From Emticicia aquatilis (lineage in GTDB: Bacteria; Bacteroidota; Bacteroidia; Cytophagales; Spirosomataceae), in assembly GCF_014644295.1 (NCBI RefSeq), contig NZ_BMKK01000007.1, positions 186,001 to 250,000 on the forward strand: a stretch of DNA of 64,000 nucleotides. The letters are read 5' to 3'. The position numbers and the translations under genes are program-made. Within the stretch, counting starts at the first letter, position 1, and each line of letters opens with the position of its first letter. The notes under the pieces were generated by a model. The model saw only the letters and a program-made list of their open reading frames with translations. It had not been told where the DNA came from and ran no database searches. Of the stretch, positions 43,011-52,168 are shown piece after piece.

Positions 43011-45216
43011 TTTGTTTAGCATCTTTATTTGGTTTCCAAAAAATTGTTTTTCCTACTACAGCAGCTGATTTATATAAAACCCTACCTTTATTACTTCCTG
43101 TTGCTTCATGAATACCAGATGTTAAGTTCGAGGAAAAAGTAGCATTTTTATTCTGACTATAAGCCCTTAATAAACTACTTGGCCAAGCTAATTTAAATTG
43201 GTTAAAGTGATCTTCAGCAATATCTACTCCTTGATTTGTAGGTTTAACATGGTCAAAGCCTTTCATTGCAAAATCAAATCCATCCCAATGAGTAGCACCA
43301 TTCGAATAATCAAATCCACCAGATAATGCATTGATAACAGCAGCAATAGAATTTTTCTTTTTATCATTTTTATTATCAACTGTAAAATCTTTTTTAGCTG
43401 AACTGAAACGTCCATTTAATAAATCTGCGAGTGTTGTCTTAATTTTATTTTCATTCCTAAAGTTAAGATAATTGATTACTGCACTACCTGTTGCAAAAGC
43501 TGCTTCTTTAGTAGATGGGTCTTCATTGAACACCAAACCTGCAAATTTCAAAAATTCGTCATGATTACTTGAAACTTTAACATTTTCATAAACATCTGCT
43601 TCAACATCAGTTACTATTTCTTGACCACCTTCTGCATATGTTGTTATTGAAATGGTTCTCTTTTCTCCTGTTGCTCTTTGTGAATATACATCCTTGTTAT
43701 TTTTATCACTCCCTTGATTTAAGAACCTACCATCGGCGGCATAGTAAAACTCTAAACCATCTAAATCAACGCCACTTATAGGGCTGTTTTCAGCATAATC
43801 AAATTCACTTTTATAAGAATATTTTTCAGCTAATGGGTCAACTTGTACAAATCTTGCAATTGTTGCATCATACCATCTATAACCATATTCATATAAACCA
43901 ATATCTAAGTCTTTTATTTCTTCTTTTCCATTATATTGATATTTATTTGTCAACTCATTGGCTTGTACTTCTGTATTTACCCCAAAACTTAAACCCCAAG
44001 GGTCATAGTGGTTTTCTTGTACTACTGCTAAGGCTTCTATGCCTGCACCTACTGTGCCTTCGGGTATTATTGTACCCGAGGCATTACGTTTTGGTTCGCC
44101 ACAACGGCAACTTACTCTAAGGTTACCCAAATGGTCTTTTAGACTATATTCGTATCTAAATTTATCACCTTCCTCGGGGTCGGTTGGTGTATTCAGTACC
44201 TTACGGGTTAGTAATGCACGTCCTTCGTGGCTTGGTACAAAGTCAAGTGTTTTGGGGCCTATTTGACCTTCTTGTATATATACCATTCCCGCTACATAAT
44301 CGTACGCTTTTTTTATAACACCTGTATTAAGATAATAAATCTCCATTCTTACTTTAGCATCACCTGCATAATAATGCTTTATGTTACCATTATTATCAGT
44401 ACTATTACTTTTCCTAAAACCACTACTACCATCATCACGGGTCATTTCACCAGGTAGGTTGAGATGGTTATATTGTATTGTTAAGTCTTTATTTTTATCT
44501 TGTTTCATATTGCCTGCTGCATCATACAGATAATCAGTGGCATAGGCTCTATCTTTAAATAGTTGGTTGACATCTCCATTATCATCTACTTTGTTTAGTT
44601 GGTTAGCAGTATAGCTATATATCAATTCGTCCATTGGAGTAGTTACACCTGCTTTAGTACGTTTTAAGTATCTAATGTTACCATTTAGGTCATAGTTACG
44701 TAATGGATTGGTAATATCATACATTTTTACACTCAAGCCTTCTGTTAAAGAACCAACAAAGTTTGCTTCCATGAGGCGGTTTAGTCGGTCATATTTGTAG
44801 TCATAAGTCTGCTTGCCATTGGCAGTTGTACCAGTTGTGGTATTTTTTAGGGTATTCCATTCTTGCTTTACAATATTTCCATTAAAAAATGTATTGCTTA
44901 CCTCTGCATTATCATTAGATGCGTTTATGCCATCATAAGTCAAACGCATACCGAATAGGTCTTTATTGTCTTGTAAGTCAGCGTTTTCTACACCATTTAT
45001 ACTCATCAACCAACCTCGTATATTTTTTACATAATCTACGGTTTGCAAAGCCTTTTGGGTACCTGTGCTATTATCACATCCCAACTCTTTTGTTTTCAGT
45101 TCGCCAAGTGCATAATAGCTACTTTTACTAATACGTTCCCAATTATCGGTATTTACTTTTTCGGCAAGTTGTTTTCCTACCATAAAATACAATAGCAATT
45201 GCTCACGATTCACCAA
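42982..45216 (-). CDS. RHS-core protein with predicted cell-wall-hydrolase tip; N-terminus fused to a DUF1016 fragment
   Basis: 744 residues. Residues 1-28 (MVNREQLLLYFMVGKQLAEK VNTDNWER) belong to a DUF1016 nuclease. RHS sequence starts around residue 30 (SSYYALGELKTKELGC). The RHS core is DHLGNLRVSCRCG and GLYEYGYRWYDATIARFVQV, then ISGVDLDGLE near 480-488. The 257-residue tip has KEAAFATGSAVINYLNFRNE and ALSGGFDYSNGATHWDGFDF. These recall the SleB/CwlJ-type hydrolase fold (conserved Glu region, then D..xGATh). Most likely a contact-type toxin. Its 5' end is clearly damaged, so expression is uncertain. Confidence 0.7.
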   Translation of the reverse strand: MVNREQLLLYFMVGKQLAEKVNTDNWERISKSSYYALGELKTKELGCDNSTGTQKALQTVDYVKNIRGWLMSINGVENADLQDNKDLFGMRLTYDGINASNDNAEVSNTFFNGNIVKQEWNTLKNTTTGTTANGKQTYDYKYDRLNRLMEANFVGSLTEGLSVKMYDITNPLRNYDLNGNIRYLKRTKAGVTTPMDELIYSYTANQLNKVDDNGDVNQLFKDRAYATDYLYDAAGNMKQDKNKDLTIQYNHLNLPGEMTRDDGSSGFRKSNSTDNNGNIKHYYAGDAKVRMEIYYLNTGVIKKAYDYVAGMVYIQEGQIGPKTLDFVPSHEGRALLTRKVLNTPTDPEEGDKFRYEYSLKDHLGNLRVSCRCGEPKRNASGTIIPEGTVGAGIEALAVVQENHYDPWGLSFGVNTEVQANELTNKYQYNGKEEIKDLDIGLYEYGYRWYDATIARFVQVDPLAEKYSYKSEFDYAENSPISGVDLDGLEFYYAADGRFLNQGSDKNNKDVYSQRATGEKRTISITTYAEGGQEIVTDVEADVYENVKVSSNHDEFLKFAGLVFNEDPSTKEAAFATGSAVINYLNFRNENKIKTTLADLLNGRFSSAKKDFTVDNKNDKKKNSIAAVINALSGGFDYSNGATHWDGFDFAMKGFDHVKPTNQGVDIAEDHFNQFKLAWPSSLLRAYSQNKNATFSSNLTSGIHEATGSNKGRVLYKSAAVVGKTIFWKPNKDAKQNAGYSWKYY

Positions 45217-45294
45217 ACGAGCTGCTTGATAGTGGCTACGGAGAATTTGCTGTTTTACTTAGGCAATAAAGGTTATGTAATTGTTTTCGGTCAT
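45132..45294 (-). pseudogene. 5' fragment of a DUF1016 (PDDEXK-like) nuclease gene
   Basis: Reading from ATG 45294: MTENNYITFIA, a TAA stop, then in the same frame VKQQILRSHYQAARLVNREQ and LLLYFMVGKQLAEKV. This is the well-known DUF1016 N-terminus, interrupted by what looks like a CAA-to-TAA change. It is then cut off about residue 50 and continues straight into RHS sequence. The remainder of the gene is missing. Confidence 0.75.
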
Positions 45295-45298
45295 AGGT

Positions 45299-45625
45299 TT
45301 AAGCTGCTTCGTTATACAAGGCTTTTTTGAGTTGTTGAAGCATGGCGTAATAATTAGTTTTATTGCCAAATAGTTTCACGAGTTCTATAGTAGTTCAGTT
45401 CCCTTTTCGGCAATCGGGTTGGCTTGTAGGTCGGTGGTATCTTCTATTTGGGTAATACCACGCTCGGTGTATTTATTAAGCAATGCTTGAATGAGGGCTT
45501 GGGCTTTAGCGTTGTACAGTTTCATAATCGGGTGATTTTACAGCCTTTTGGCTCGGTTTTCAAGCAAAACTACGGGAGCATTATACGCCAAATGGCACAC
45601 CAAATCATACTCGTCCATGTTTTGC
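45299..45625 (-). pseudogene. 3' fragment of an EcoR124-type hsdR gene
   Basis: Minus-strand pieces read DEYDLVCHLAYNAPVVLLEN, then after a stop and frameshift LYNAKAQALIQALLNKYTER and GITQIEDTTDLQANPIAEKG. After another stop/frameshift come VKLFGNKTNYYAMLQQLKKA and LYNEAA with TAA at 45299-45301. This is the C-terminal signature of type I R subunits (A..aLL.KY...Gi..., then FGg...y..a...L...LY). It has several frame breaks, hence decayed. It is unrelated by position to the intact hsdR at 18525-21494. Confidence 0.75.
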
Positions 45626-45962
45626 CACTATTTAACTTTGCAAGTATTGACTAAACCAGTGATTAAATAGAATAATTCGTAACTAATTTATATGTTATGT
45701 ATAGGAGCAAACAAAGTAATCGTAATTGATAATAATCCTAAGCAGGATTGCATACAATAAGAAAATACAACTGAATCAACACAGGCTTTTACAAAAAGTT
45801 TTTTATAATTTTGGTGAAATTTAATAAAAGTAAAAGACAGATTTGAATAATTCAAAAAACTAACAAATTCTTTACTAATCCATTTTCTTCTCCAGAAATC
45901 TTTACAATTAGGCCAAAACTTCTTAATTTGCAGCATAATTCATTCCCAATCAACGAGTCTTA
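45626..45962. other. Intergenic stretch, nothing recognised
   Basis: 337 bp between the hsdR remnant and the MBOAT gene. A minus-strand frame (45688-45936) exists but has no recognisable pattern and no neighbours to support it. The promoter of the MBOAT gene should be within the last 100 bp. Confidence 0.5.
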
Positions 45963-47408
45963 ATGCTTTTCAATTCAGTAGAGTTTATCATTTTTTTTAT
46001 TGTCGTTACGGCTGGTTACTTTGTTATTCCGCACAAATTTAGGTGGTTTTGGTTGTTGTCGGCGAGTTGTTATTTCTACATGTTTTTCAAACCCGTTTAT
46101 ATTCTTATTCTGGGATTTACGATTGTAATAGATTACTTTGCTGGAATTTTTATAGAAAATGCAGTTGGGTATAAGCGTAAAACATTTTTGATAATAAGCC
46201 TAATTGCCAATATTGGGGTTTTGGCGATTTTCAAATACTACAATTTCTTTATTGAAAATATTAATTCCTTTGCTCCGAGTCCATTTTTACCATATTTATC
46301 TATTTTATTACCTATAGGCTTATCGTTTCATACATTTCAAGCGATGAGTTATACGATAGAAGTATATCGAGGTAATCAAAAAGCCGAAAGGCATTTTGGC
46401 ATTTATGCTTTGTACGTTATGTTTTACCCTCAGTTGGTGGCAGGGCCTATCGAAAGACCACAAAACGTACTTTATCAATTTCATATAAAACACCATTTTT
46501 CATACGAGAATGTAACGAATGGGCTAAAATTGATGGCATGGGGGATGTTCAAGAAAGTAGTTGTTGGCGACCACTTGGCCATAATGGTGGATAAAGTTTA
46601 CAACAATCCGACTCAATACGAAGGCTTACCCTTGATTATTGCAACTGTTTTTTTTGCATTTCAAATTTATTGTGACTTTTCTGGGTATTCCGATATTGCA
46701 CTTGGTTCTGCACAAGTAATGGGTTTTAAATTAATGCAAAACTTTGACAGACCGTATTTTTCAAAGTCAATCTCCGAGTTTTGGCGTCGTTGGCATATTT
46801 CACTCTCTACATGGTTTCGAGATTACCTGTATATTCCTTTAGGTGGAAGTCGAGTTCCTTACTACAGACAATTATTCAACTTGTTTATTGTATTTATGGT
46901 GAGTGGTCTATGGCATGGGGCAAGTTGGAATTTTATTATTTGGGGAGCTTTACATGGCTTACTCTTAGTATTGGCTCGTTTACGAGAAAGATTCTTACCT
47001 ACACTTCATCTCAAAGCCAATAATTTAGTCGCGAAAATTATTCATATCCTTATTGTATTCATATTAGTCGATTTTTGTTGGGTATTTTTTAGAGCCAGAA
47101 CCTTTGCTGATGCCAAGTATATTATCACTCATTTATTCAGTAATATTTCTCTAAATTCACTAAAAAATGTTGATTTTGTAAGGAATAATATTCTTTTGGG
47201 TGAATCAAAACAACTATTTTTAGTTACAGTTTTATCTTTAGTATTGATGGAAATTGTGCATTACTTTCAACGAAATCTAAGTATTCGTAGTTATCTATCA
47301 ACCCAAAACAAATGGCTAAGATGGGGGCTTTACTGCTTATTAATTTCGTGGATTTTACTCTTTGGAGCGTTCGAGAAACCAGCACAATTTATTTACTTTC
47401 AATTTTAG
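45963..47408 (+). CDS. MBOAT-family membrane O-acyltransferase (AlgI-like)
   Basis: 481 residues with about ten transmembrane helices. Family landmarks: ILLPIGLSFHTFQAMSYTIE, QLVAGPIERPQNVLYQFH, SISEFWRRWHISLSTWFRDY and LYIPLGG, then VSGLWHGASWNFIIWGALHG, which contains the catalytic His (WHG). It transfers acyl groups across the membrane to an envelope polymer. An SGNH-like gene follows 3 nt after its stop, the usual AlgI-with-AlgJ/X or DltB-with-DltD type partnership. The substrate cannot be named. Confidence 0.92.
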   Translation: MLFNSVEFIIFFIVVTAGYFVIPHKFRWFWLLSASCYFYMFFKPVYILILGFTIVIDYFAGIFIENAVGYKRKTFLIISLIANIGVLAIFKYYNFFIENINSFAPSPFLPYLSILLPIGLSFHTFQAMSYTIEVYRGNQKAERHFGIYALYVMFYPQLVAGPIERPQNVLYQFHIKHHFSYENVTNGLKLMAWGMFKKVVVGDHLAIMVDKVYNNPTQYEGLPLIIATVFFAFQIYCDFSGYSDIALGSAQVMGFKLMQNFDRPYFSKSISEFWRRWHISLSTWFRDYLYIPLGGSRVPYYRQLFNLFIVFMVSGLWHGASWNFIIWGALHGLLLVLARLRERFLPTLHLKANNLVAKIIHILIVFILVDFCWVFFRARTFADAKYIITHLFSNISLNSLKNVDFVRNNILLGESKQLFLVTVLSLVLMEIVHYFQRNLSIRSYLSTQNKWLRWGLYCLLISWILLFGAFEKPAQFIYFQF

Positions 47409-47411
47409 AAT

Positions 47412-48347
47412 ATGAGACAATTTTTTATAAAAAGTACTCTTATTACCCTTTTTGTTACTCTTAGTTTTTATTCGGCTTTCAGATATGTCAGAGCAAAAGA
47501 GTTTCTAATAGGCTCTCAAACAATGGCAGGAGCTATTATTGACAAGCATAAACGCTTGAACGACCTTCCTTCGCCAAAGTTGATATTGATTGGTGGCTCT
47601 AATGTTATGTTTGGCTTTAATAGTCCATACATGGAACAAGAGTTAAAAATGCCTGTACAAAACATGGCTTTAGCAGCGAGTTTAGGGCTTAGTTTTATGC
47701 TAAATGAAGTAAAAGAAGATATAAAGAAAGGTGATGTGGTTCTACTTTCAATTGAATATTTTTTAAATGAAGGCGATGATAATATCAAGTTGTTTTTGGC
47801 GGAATTATATCCACCTGCCAAAAAATATATTGAGTTTCCAAATGTACTTGAAGATTTAAAGGCCAATTGTAAATATATTTTTAGAGAGCTTCGCAAATAC
47901 CTACTTTTAAAGGTATTATCAAATGATAATCATATTGATGACGTGGCTTATAGTAGAAAAGCATTTAACAAAAATGGCAACATAAGAGAAGAGCTAAGGT
48001 TAGTATCGCATTTACCCCTCAATGATGGAGGACCTATTGCAAGAAAGAGTTATTCTGAGAGTATAACCAAAATAAATAAGTTTGTTGAGTTGATGGAAAG
48101 TAAAGGAGCTAAAGTGTATTTTGTTTTTCCTTGTTTGGCGGAAAGTCAATACAAACTAAGTCCAGAAGCAATAGAAGATTTACATCAGCAATACAAAAAA
48201 AGTTTAAAAACAAAAATAATTAATTCCCCTATTGATTCGGTCTATCCTGATAGTTGTTTTTATGATACAATTTATCATCTTCGAAGCCCCTATCATACGG
48301 TTCATACTAAGAAGGTAATAAAAGATTTGGAGCAGTATTTGGAATAA
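47412..48347 (+). CDS. SGNH-like periplasmic partner of the MBOAT acyltransferase
   Basis: 311 residues. Membrane anchor at 6-25 (IKSTLITLFVTLSFYSAFRY), then an SGNH block I-like motif LILIGGSNVMFGFNSPYMEQ (Ser of GGSN). Further pattern NMALAASLGLSFMLNEVKED and DVVLLSIEYFLNEG. The C-terminus has CFYDTIYHLRSPYHTVHTKK, a possible D-x-x-H block V. It is predicted to complete acyl transfer outside the membrane. Directly coupled to the MBOAT gene. Confidence 0.75.
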   Translation: MRQFFIKSTLITLFVTLSFYSAFRYVRAKEFLIGSQTMAGAIIDKHKRLNDLPSPKLILIGGSNVMFGFNSPYMEQELKMPVQNMALAASLGLSFMLNEVKEDIKKGDVVLLSIEYFLNEGDDNIKLFLAELYPPAKKYIEFPNVLEDLKANCKYIFRELRKYLLLKVLSNDNHIDDVAYSRKAFNKNGNIREELRLVSHLPLNDGGPIARKSYSESITKINKFVELMESKGAKVYFVFPCLAESQYKLSPEAIEDLHQQYKKSLKTKIINSPIDSVYPDSCFYDTIYHLRSPYHTVHTKKVIKDLEQYLE

Positions 48348-48699
48348 GTATTCTTATTTTGGACAGTGTCTGAAACTTAGAGAATGGAGCAGGGTAGAGG
48401 CACGTTGTGTTTTTCACAAGTGTTTTATTCTGGGTTAATTTGAAAAATCTTTAAGTTAATCCTTTTTTGAATGAAATTATTGCGGGAGTGAATAACCTTA
48501 GTCCAAGTAATTTAAGGCACTTATTTAGTATTAAGCATAATATAAAAATACCGACTTAATGTAAGGTATTAGATTAATAAATTGCTATCCCAATTTATCC
48601 ACTACCTAATTCTTTTCTAAATCTATTTGTCCTGATTTTCTCCAAATTTGATTTATTTCAAGAATGTATATAATAAACAAAAGAATTTTATAAATTATT

Positions 48700-48740
48700 A
48701 ATCTATCAATTTGATAGATTATATGGATTATATATATTTG
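48700..48740 (+). promoter_or_regulatory. Promoter with overlapping palindromic operator (box 1 of the sulfur motif)
   Basis: The -33 box TTTG (48710-48713) and -7 box TATATTTG (48733-48740) are 19 bp apart, matching the Bacteroidota consensus. The palindrome AATCTATCAA-T-TTGATAGATT (48700-48720, perfect 10-bp arms) covers the -33 box. Related 21-mers stand at 55560, 58826 and 61466. An Rrf2-family repressor encoded in this same operon is the likely ligand. Confidence 0.7.
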
Positions 48741-48799
48741 TGTTATCAAATAAAAACACAAAGTATGAATCTGAAAATTATCTGTTAAAAACTAAAATA

Positions 48800-48871
48800 A
48801 TGAAACAAAAAACCAGTCTGGCTGCCACCAAACTGGTCAAGTTTAACTCAAATAATATCACCGCTAAATGA
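48800..48871 (+). CDS. Possible 23-residue leader peptide
   Basis: ATG at 48800, MKQKTSLAATKLVKFNSNNI then TAK and TGA. The stop overlaps the ATG at 48868 (ATGA), which is in frame with the TonB receptor and would add 22 residues to it. The overlap suggests either translational coupling or chance. No Cys codons. Confidence 0.3.
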   Translation: MKQKTSLAATKLVKFNSNNITAK

Positions 48872-48933
48872 CTCCGACAGTAATCTTTCGATTGACTGCC
48901 AAGACTTTATTTTGCATTAAACAACTAAAATTA

Positions 48934-51501
48934 ATGAAAAAAATTCTAAATTCAATAGTTATTCTGGGAGCAATCCTTTTGCCATTTATCAGTTCTGCAC
49001 AAGACAAACCCATTATCAATGCTACGGTATCGGGTAAAGTAATTGATGCCATTACCAACGAAGCCCTCATTGGAGCAACAGTTTCGATTAAAGGTACTAC
49101 TAATGGAGCGAACACCGACGCAAACGGAGAGTTTGCCTTGATTACTGGTCAGAAACTACCTTTTACAGTAATCGTTTCTTACGTTGGGTATATAAAAAGA
49201 GAAATCGTAATCACCGAAAGCAAAGTTGAAATCAAACTTGAGCAAGATGTAAATAAATTGGCCGATGTGGTAGTTTCTTCTCGCCGTCGTCAAGAAGCAG
49301 TACAAGATATTCCGATTCCGATTTCGGTAATTCGTGGCACAACTGCCGAAGATGCTGGGGCGTTTAATGTAAACCGTTTGAAAGAACTCGTTCCTACTGT
49401 TCAACTATATGCGTCAAACGCTCGTAATACAACACTTAATATTCGTGGTTTAGGTTCAACTTTTGGTTTGACCAATGACGGTATCGACCCAGGTGTAGGT
49501 TTCTATGTAGATGGTGTATATTATGCACGTCCCGCAGCCACTGCTCTTGACTTTGTTGACATCGACCGTGTAGAAGTTTTGCGTGGCCCACAAGGTACAT
49601 TATTTGGTAAAAACACAACTGCTGGGGCATTTAATATCACGACTCGTGAAGCAAGCTTCGACCCAACTGCCAGCTTTGAATTGAGCTACGGTAATTATGG
49701 ATACATTCAAGCAAAAGGTTCACTTTCGGGAGGGTTAACTAAAAAATTAGCAGCAAGAATCTCTTTCTCAGGTACACAACGTGATGGTTTATTATACAAT
49801 ATCAAGACTCAACAACACCAAAACGATATTAATAACCTTGGTTTCAGAGGTCAACTATTATATACGCCAACTGATAAAATCAAAATCACATTTATTGCCG
49901 ATGTAACCGACCAAAAGCCAAACGGTTATGGCTGGCCAGTAGCGGGAGTAGTTACTACCAAACGTGCGGCTTATCGCCAATTCAATGCAATCATCAAAGA
50001 TTTAAACTATACACTGCCTTACAGTAGCCCATTCGAGAGAATTGTTGATTTAGATACACCATCAAAAGCCGACAACCAATTGGGTGGAGCTTCTGTAAAT
50101 GCTGATATTAAAATTGGTAACGGTACTTTGACTTCAACTTCTGCATGGCGTTATTGGCAATGGACTCCGTTGAATGACCGTGATTATACTGGTTTACCAA
50201 TCTTCACTATTTCATCGGGTAACTCAAAACATGAGCAATGGTCACAAGAAATTAGATATTCAGGAAAAGTTTCTTCAAAAGTAAGTGGGGTAGTAGGTTT
50301 GTTTGGTTTGTGGCAAGATTTGAACTCAGACCCAGTTCAAACCGAAGAAGCGGGTTCGGCACAATGGCGTTTTGCTCAAAGTTCAACAAGTGCGTTATGG
50401 AAAACACCTGGTTTATTTGATAATTTCGGTATTCGTACTACCAACCGTATCCAAAGTACAAGTTTAGCCGCATTTAGCCAAATAGACTGGGCAATTACTG
50501 AAAAAATACACCTTTTGCCAGGTGTAAGATATAACTACGACAAAAAAGTAGCGAATTATAAAAGAGAAACTTACGGTGGACTCCAAACAACTGACGCAGC
50601 TCTAATCGCATTGAAAAATGCAGTTTACACCAACCAAGCATTTGATACAGAAGCAACAAATGGTAATTTCTCTGGTCAGTTGACTTTGCAATATAAGGCA
50701 AACAAGAACATCAACGCCTATGCAACTTTTGCTTCGAGCTATAAGCCAATTGGTATCAACATCGGAGGTTTGCCAACTGCCAACGGACAGGTATTGATTG
50801 ACCTCGCAAAAGTGAAACCAGAATTTGTGAAACACATTGAAGTTGGTGTAAAAACAAAACCAACGTCTAACTCAATCTTAAATGTAGTATTCTTCGATGA
50901 TGAAATCAAAGATTACCAAACGCAAGTACAAACACCAGAACCAGGTGTAAACCGTGGATACTTAGCCAATGCTGAGAAGGTTCGTGTAAGAGGTGTTGAA
51001 GTTGACGGAAATATCAGAATCAGCAATCACTTTACATTCAACGGAGCTTTGGCTTATACAGATGGTAAATACGTTTCATTCACGAATGCACCAGTGCCTT
51101 TAGAAGAAGTTGGTGGAGCTCAAGCATTTAAAGATGTATCGGGTGGACGTTTGCCAGGTATTTCAAAATGGTCAGGGTCGTTTGGTGTAGAAGCAACAAC
51201 CAAAGGAAGTCTATTAGGTTTGAAAGGAAATTACTTTGCAGCTGTTGATGTATATTTCCGTTCGGAATTCTCATCAAGTCCATCACCTTCTCAATTCTTG
51301 AATATTGACGGTTATTCATTACTAAACAGTCGTGTTGGTTTCAGAGCATCAAACGGAATCTCTTTATTTGTTTGGGGTAGAAACCTCGCCAACAAAGACT
51401 ACTTCGAGCAATTATTGGCTGCTCCGGGTAGTGCAGGTCAGTACGCCGGTATCTTAGGCGACCCTCGTACTTACGGAACAACGCTTCGATATTCGTTTTA
51501 A
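48934..51501 (+). CDS. TonB-dependent outer membrane receptor
   Basis: About 855 residues from ATG 48934 (MKKILNSIVILGAILLPFIS, signal peptide ending SAQ). An N-terminal carboxypeptidase-like beta-barrel insert (SGKVIDAITNEALIGATVSI) precedes the plug (VQDIPIPISVIRGTTAEDAG; VDIDRVEVLRGPQGTLFGKN) and the barrel, ending in RTYGTTLRYSF with a terminal Phe. The type resembles siderophore/vitamin or small organic ligand receptors without a SusD partner. First gene of an operon with Rrf2, encapsulin and cysteine desulfurase, so the cargo is probably a sulfur compound (inference). Confidence 0.9.
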   Translation: MKKILNSIVILGAILLPFISSAQDKPIINATVSGKVIDAITNEALIGATVSIKGTTNGANTDANGEFALITGQKLPFTVIVSYVGYIKREIVITESKVEIKLEQDVNKLADVVVSSRRRQEAVQDIPIPISVIRGTTAEDAGAFNVNRLKELVPTVQLYASNARNTTLNIRGLGSTFGLTNDGIDPGVGFYVDGVYYARPAATALDFVDIDRVEVLRGPQGTLFGKNTTAGAFNITTREASFDPTASFELSYGNYGYIQAKGSLSGGLTKKLAARISFSGTQRDGLLYNIKTQQHQNDINNLGFRGQLLYTPTDKIKITFIADVTDQKPNGYGWPVAGVVTTKRAAYRQFNAIIKDLNYTLPYSSPFERIVDLDTPSKADNQLGGASVNADIKIGNGTLTSTSAWRYWQWTPLNDRDYTGLPIFTISSGNSKHEQWSQEIRYSGKVSSKVSGVVGLFGLWQDLNSDPVQTEEAGSAQWRFAQSSTSALWKTPGLFDNFGIRTTNRIQSTSLAAFSQIDWAITEKIHLLPGVRYNYDKKVANYKRETYGGLQTTDAALIALKNAVYTNQAFDTEATNGNFSGQLTLQYKANKNINAYATFASSYKPIGINIGGLPTANGQVLIDLAKVKPEFVKHIEVGVKTKPTSNSILNVVFFDDEIKDYQTQVQTPEPGVNRGYLANAEKVRVRGVEVDGNIRISNHFTFNGALAYTDGKYVSFTNAPVPLEEVGGAQAFKDVSGGRLPGISKWSGSFGVEATTKGSLLGLKGNYFAAVDVYFRSEFSSSPSPSQFLNIDGYSLLNSRVGFRASNGISLFVWGRNLANKDYFEQLLAAPGSAGQYAGILGDPRTYGTTLRYSF

Positions 51502-51567
51502 TGGAAGATAAACAAAGTATTGGTTGTGAGGTTTCTTACAATCAATACTTTCAAAACTTTTACGGCC

Positions 51568-52122
51568 ATGTTAGATACTCAAATAAAATTTATCAATGTG
51601 CCTGGTTTGAATAATTCTGATGATTGGCACTGGCAAACCCTTTGGGAAGAACAGAACCCATCAAACTTTGTGAGGGTTGCTCAAGAAGACTGGGATAATC
51701 CAGAAAAAGATAAGTGGGTTGTTGGTCTTAAAAAGACGATTGAAAACATCAAAGAACCAATTGTTTTGGTTGCCCATAGTTTGGGCTGTATGACAGTGGC
51801 TCATTACGCTCAACAATTTGATACGAATGCCCATATCTTAGGAGCATTGCTTGTAGCACCACCTGATGTGGAAGAATTTGATAATGCCAAATTAAATTCA
51901 TTTGCACCAGTACCTAAAACCAAACTTGCCTTCAAAAGCGTGGTTGTTGGCAGCACCAACGATAATTACTGTCCAATAGACAAAGCACAAAAAATGGCCG
52001 ACTATTGGGGAAGTAAATTTATAAATATTGGCACAAAAGGCCATATCAATAGTGATTCTGACCTCGGAGCGTGGACTCAAGGCAAATCACTCCTCCGAGA
52101 ATTAATCTTTCAGAAAGACTAA
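51568..52122 (+). CDS. RBBP9/YdeN-type alpha/beta serine hydrolase
   Basis: About 184 residues from ATG 51568 (MLDTQIKFINVPGLNNSDDW). HWQTLWEEQNP and the nucleophile elbow VLVAHSLGCMTVAHYAQQ (Ser of HSLG) are family features. The acid region is VVGSTNDNYCP, and the final His is in KGHINSDSDLG. Substrate unknown. It lies 66 bp after the receptor gene and 46 bp before the Rrf2 gene. Confidence 0.85.
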   Translation: MLDTQIKFINVPGLNNSDDWHWQTLWEEQNPSNFVRVAQEDWDNPEKDKWVVGLKKTIENIKEPIVLVAHSLGCMTVAHYAQQFDTNAHILGALLVAPPDVEEFDNAKLNSFAPVPKTKLAFKSVVVGSTNDNYCPIDKAQKMADYWGSKFINIGTKGHINSDSDLGAWTQGKSLLRELIFQKD

Positions 52123-52168
52123 AACTCCATTTTAAACCAGCATATTACACTTCAAAAAACTTAAAGGT

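Larger units (their letters stand above)
48348..48933. other. Long leader and promoter region of the sulfur operon
   Basis: 586 bp. The left half has no feature I can name. The right half has the operator/promoter at 48700-48740, a 7-codon frame (MNLKIIC, 48765-48788), a 23-codon frame at 48800-48871, and an open frame of 22 codons from 48868 in phase with the receptor. CCAGT at 48814 and ACTGG at 48832 could form a small hairpin. The mRNA leader would be about 185 nt. Confidence 0.5.

Noticed and set aside
45688-45936. 82-codon minus-strand frame before the MBOAT gene
   Set aside because: No motif, odd composition (Trp/Cys/Phe-rich), no neighbour in the same direction; likely spurious.
51520-51567. 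Upstream TTG start for the RBBP9-like hydrolase
   Set aside because: The ATG at 51568 begins exactly where family similarity begins (MLDTQIKFINVPG).
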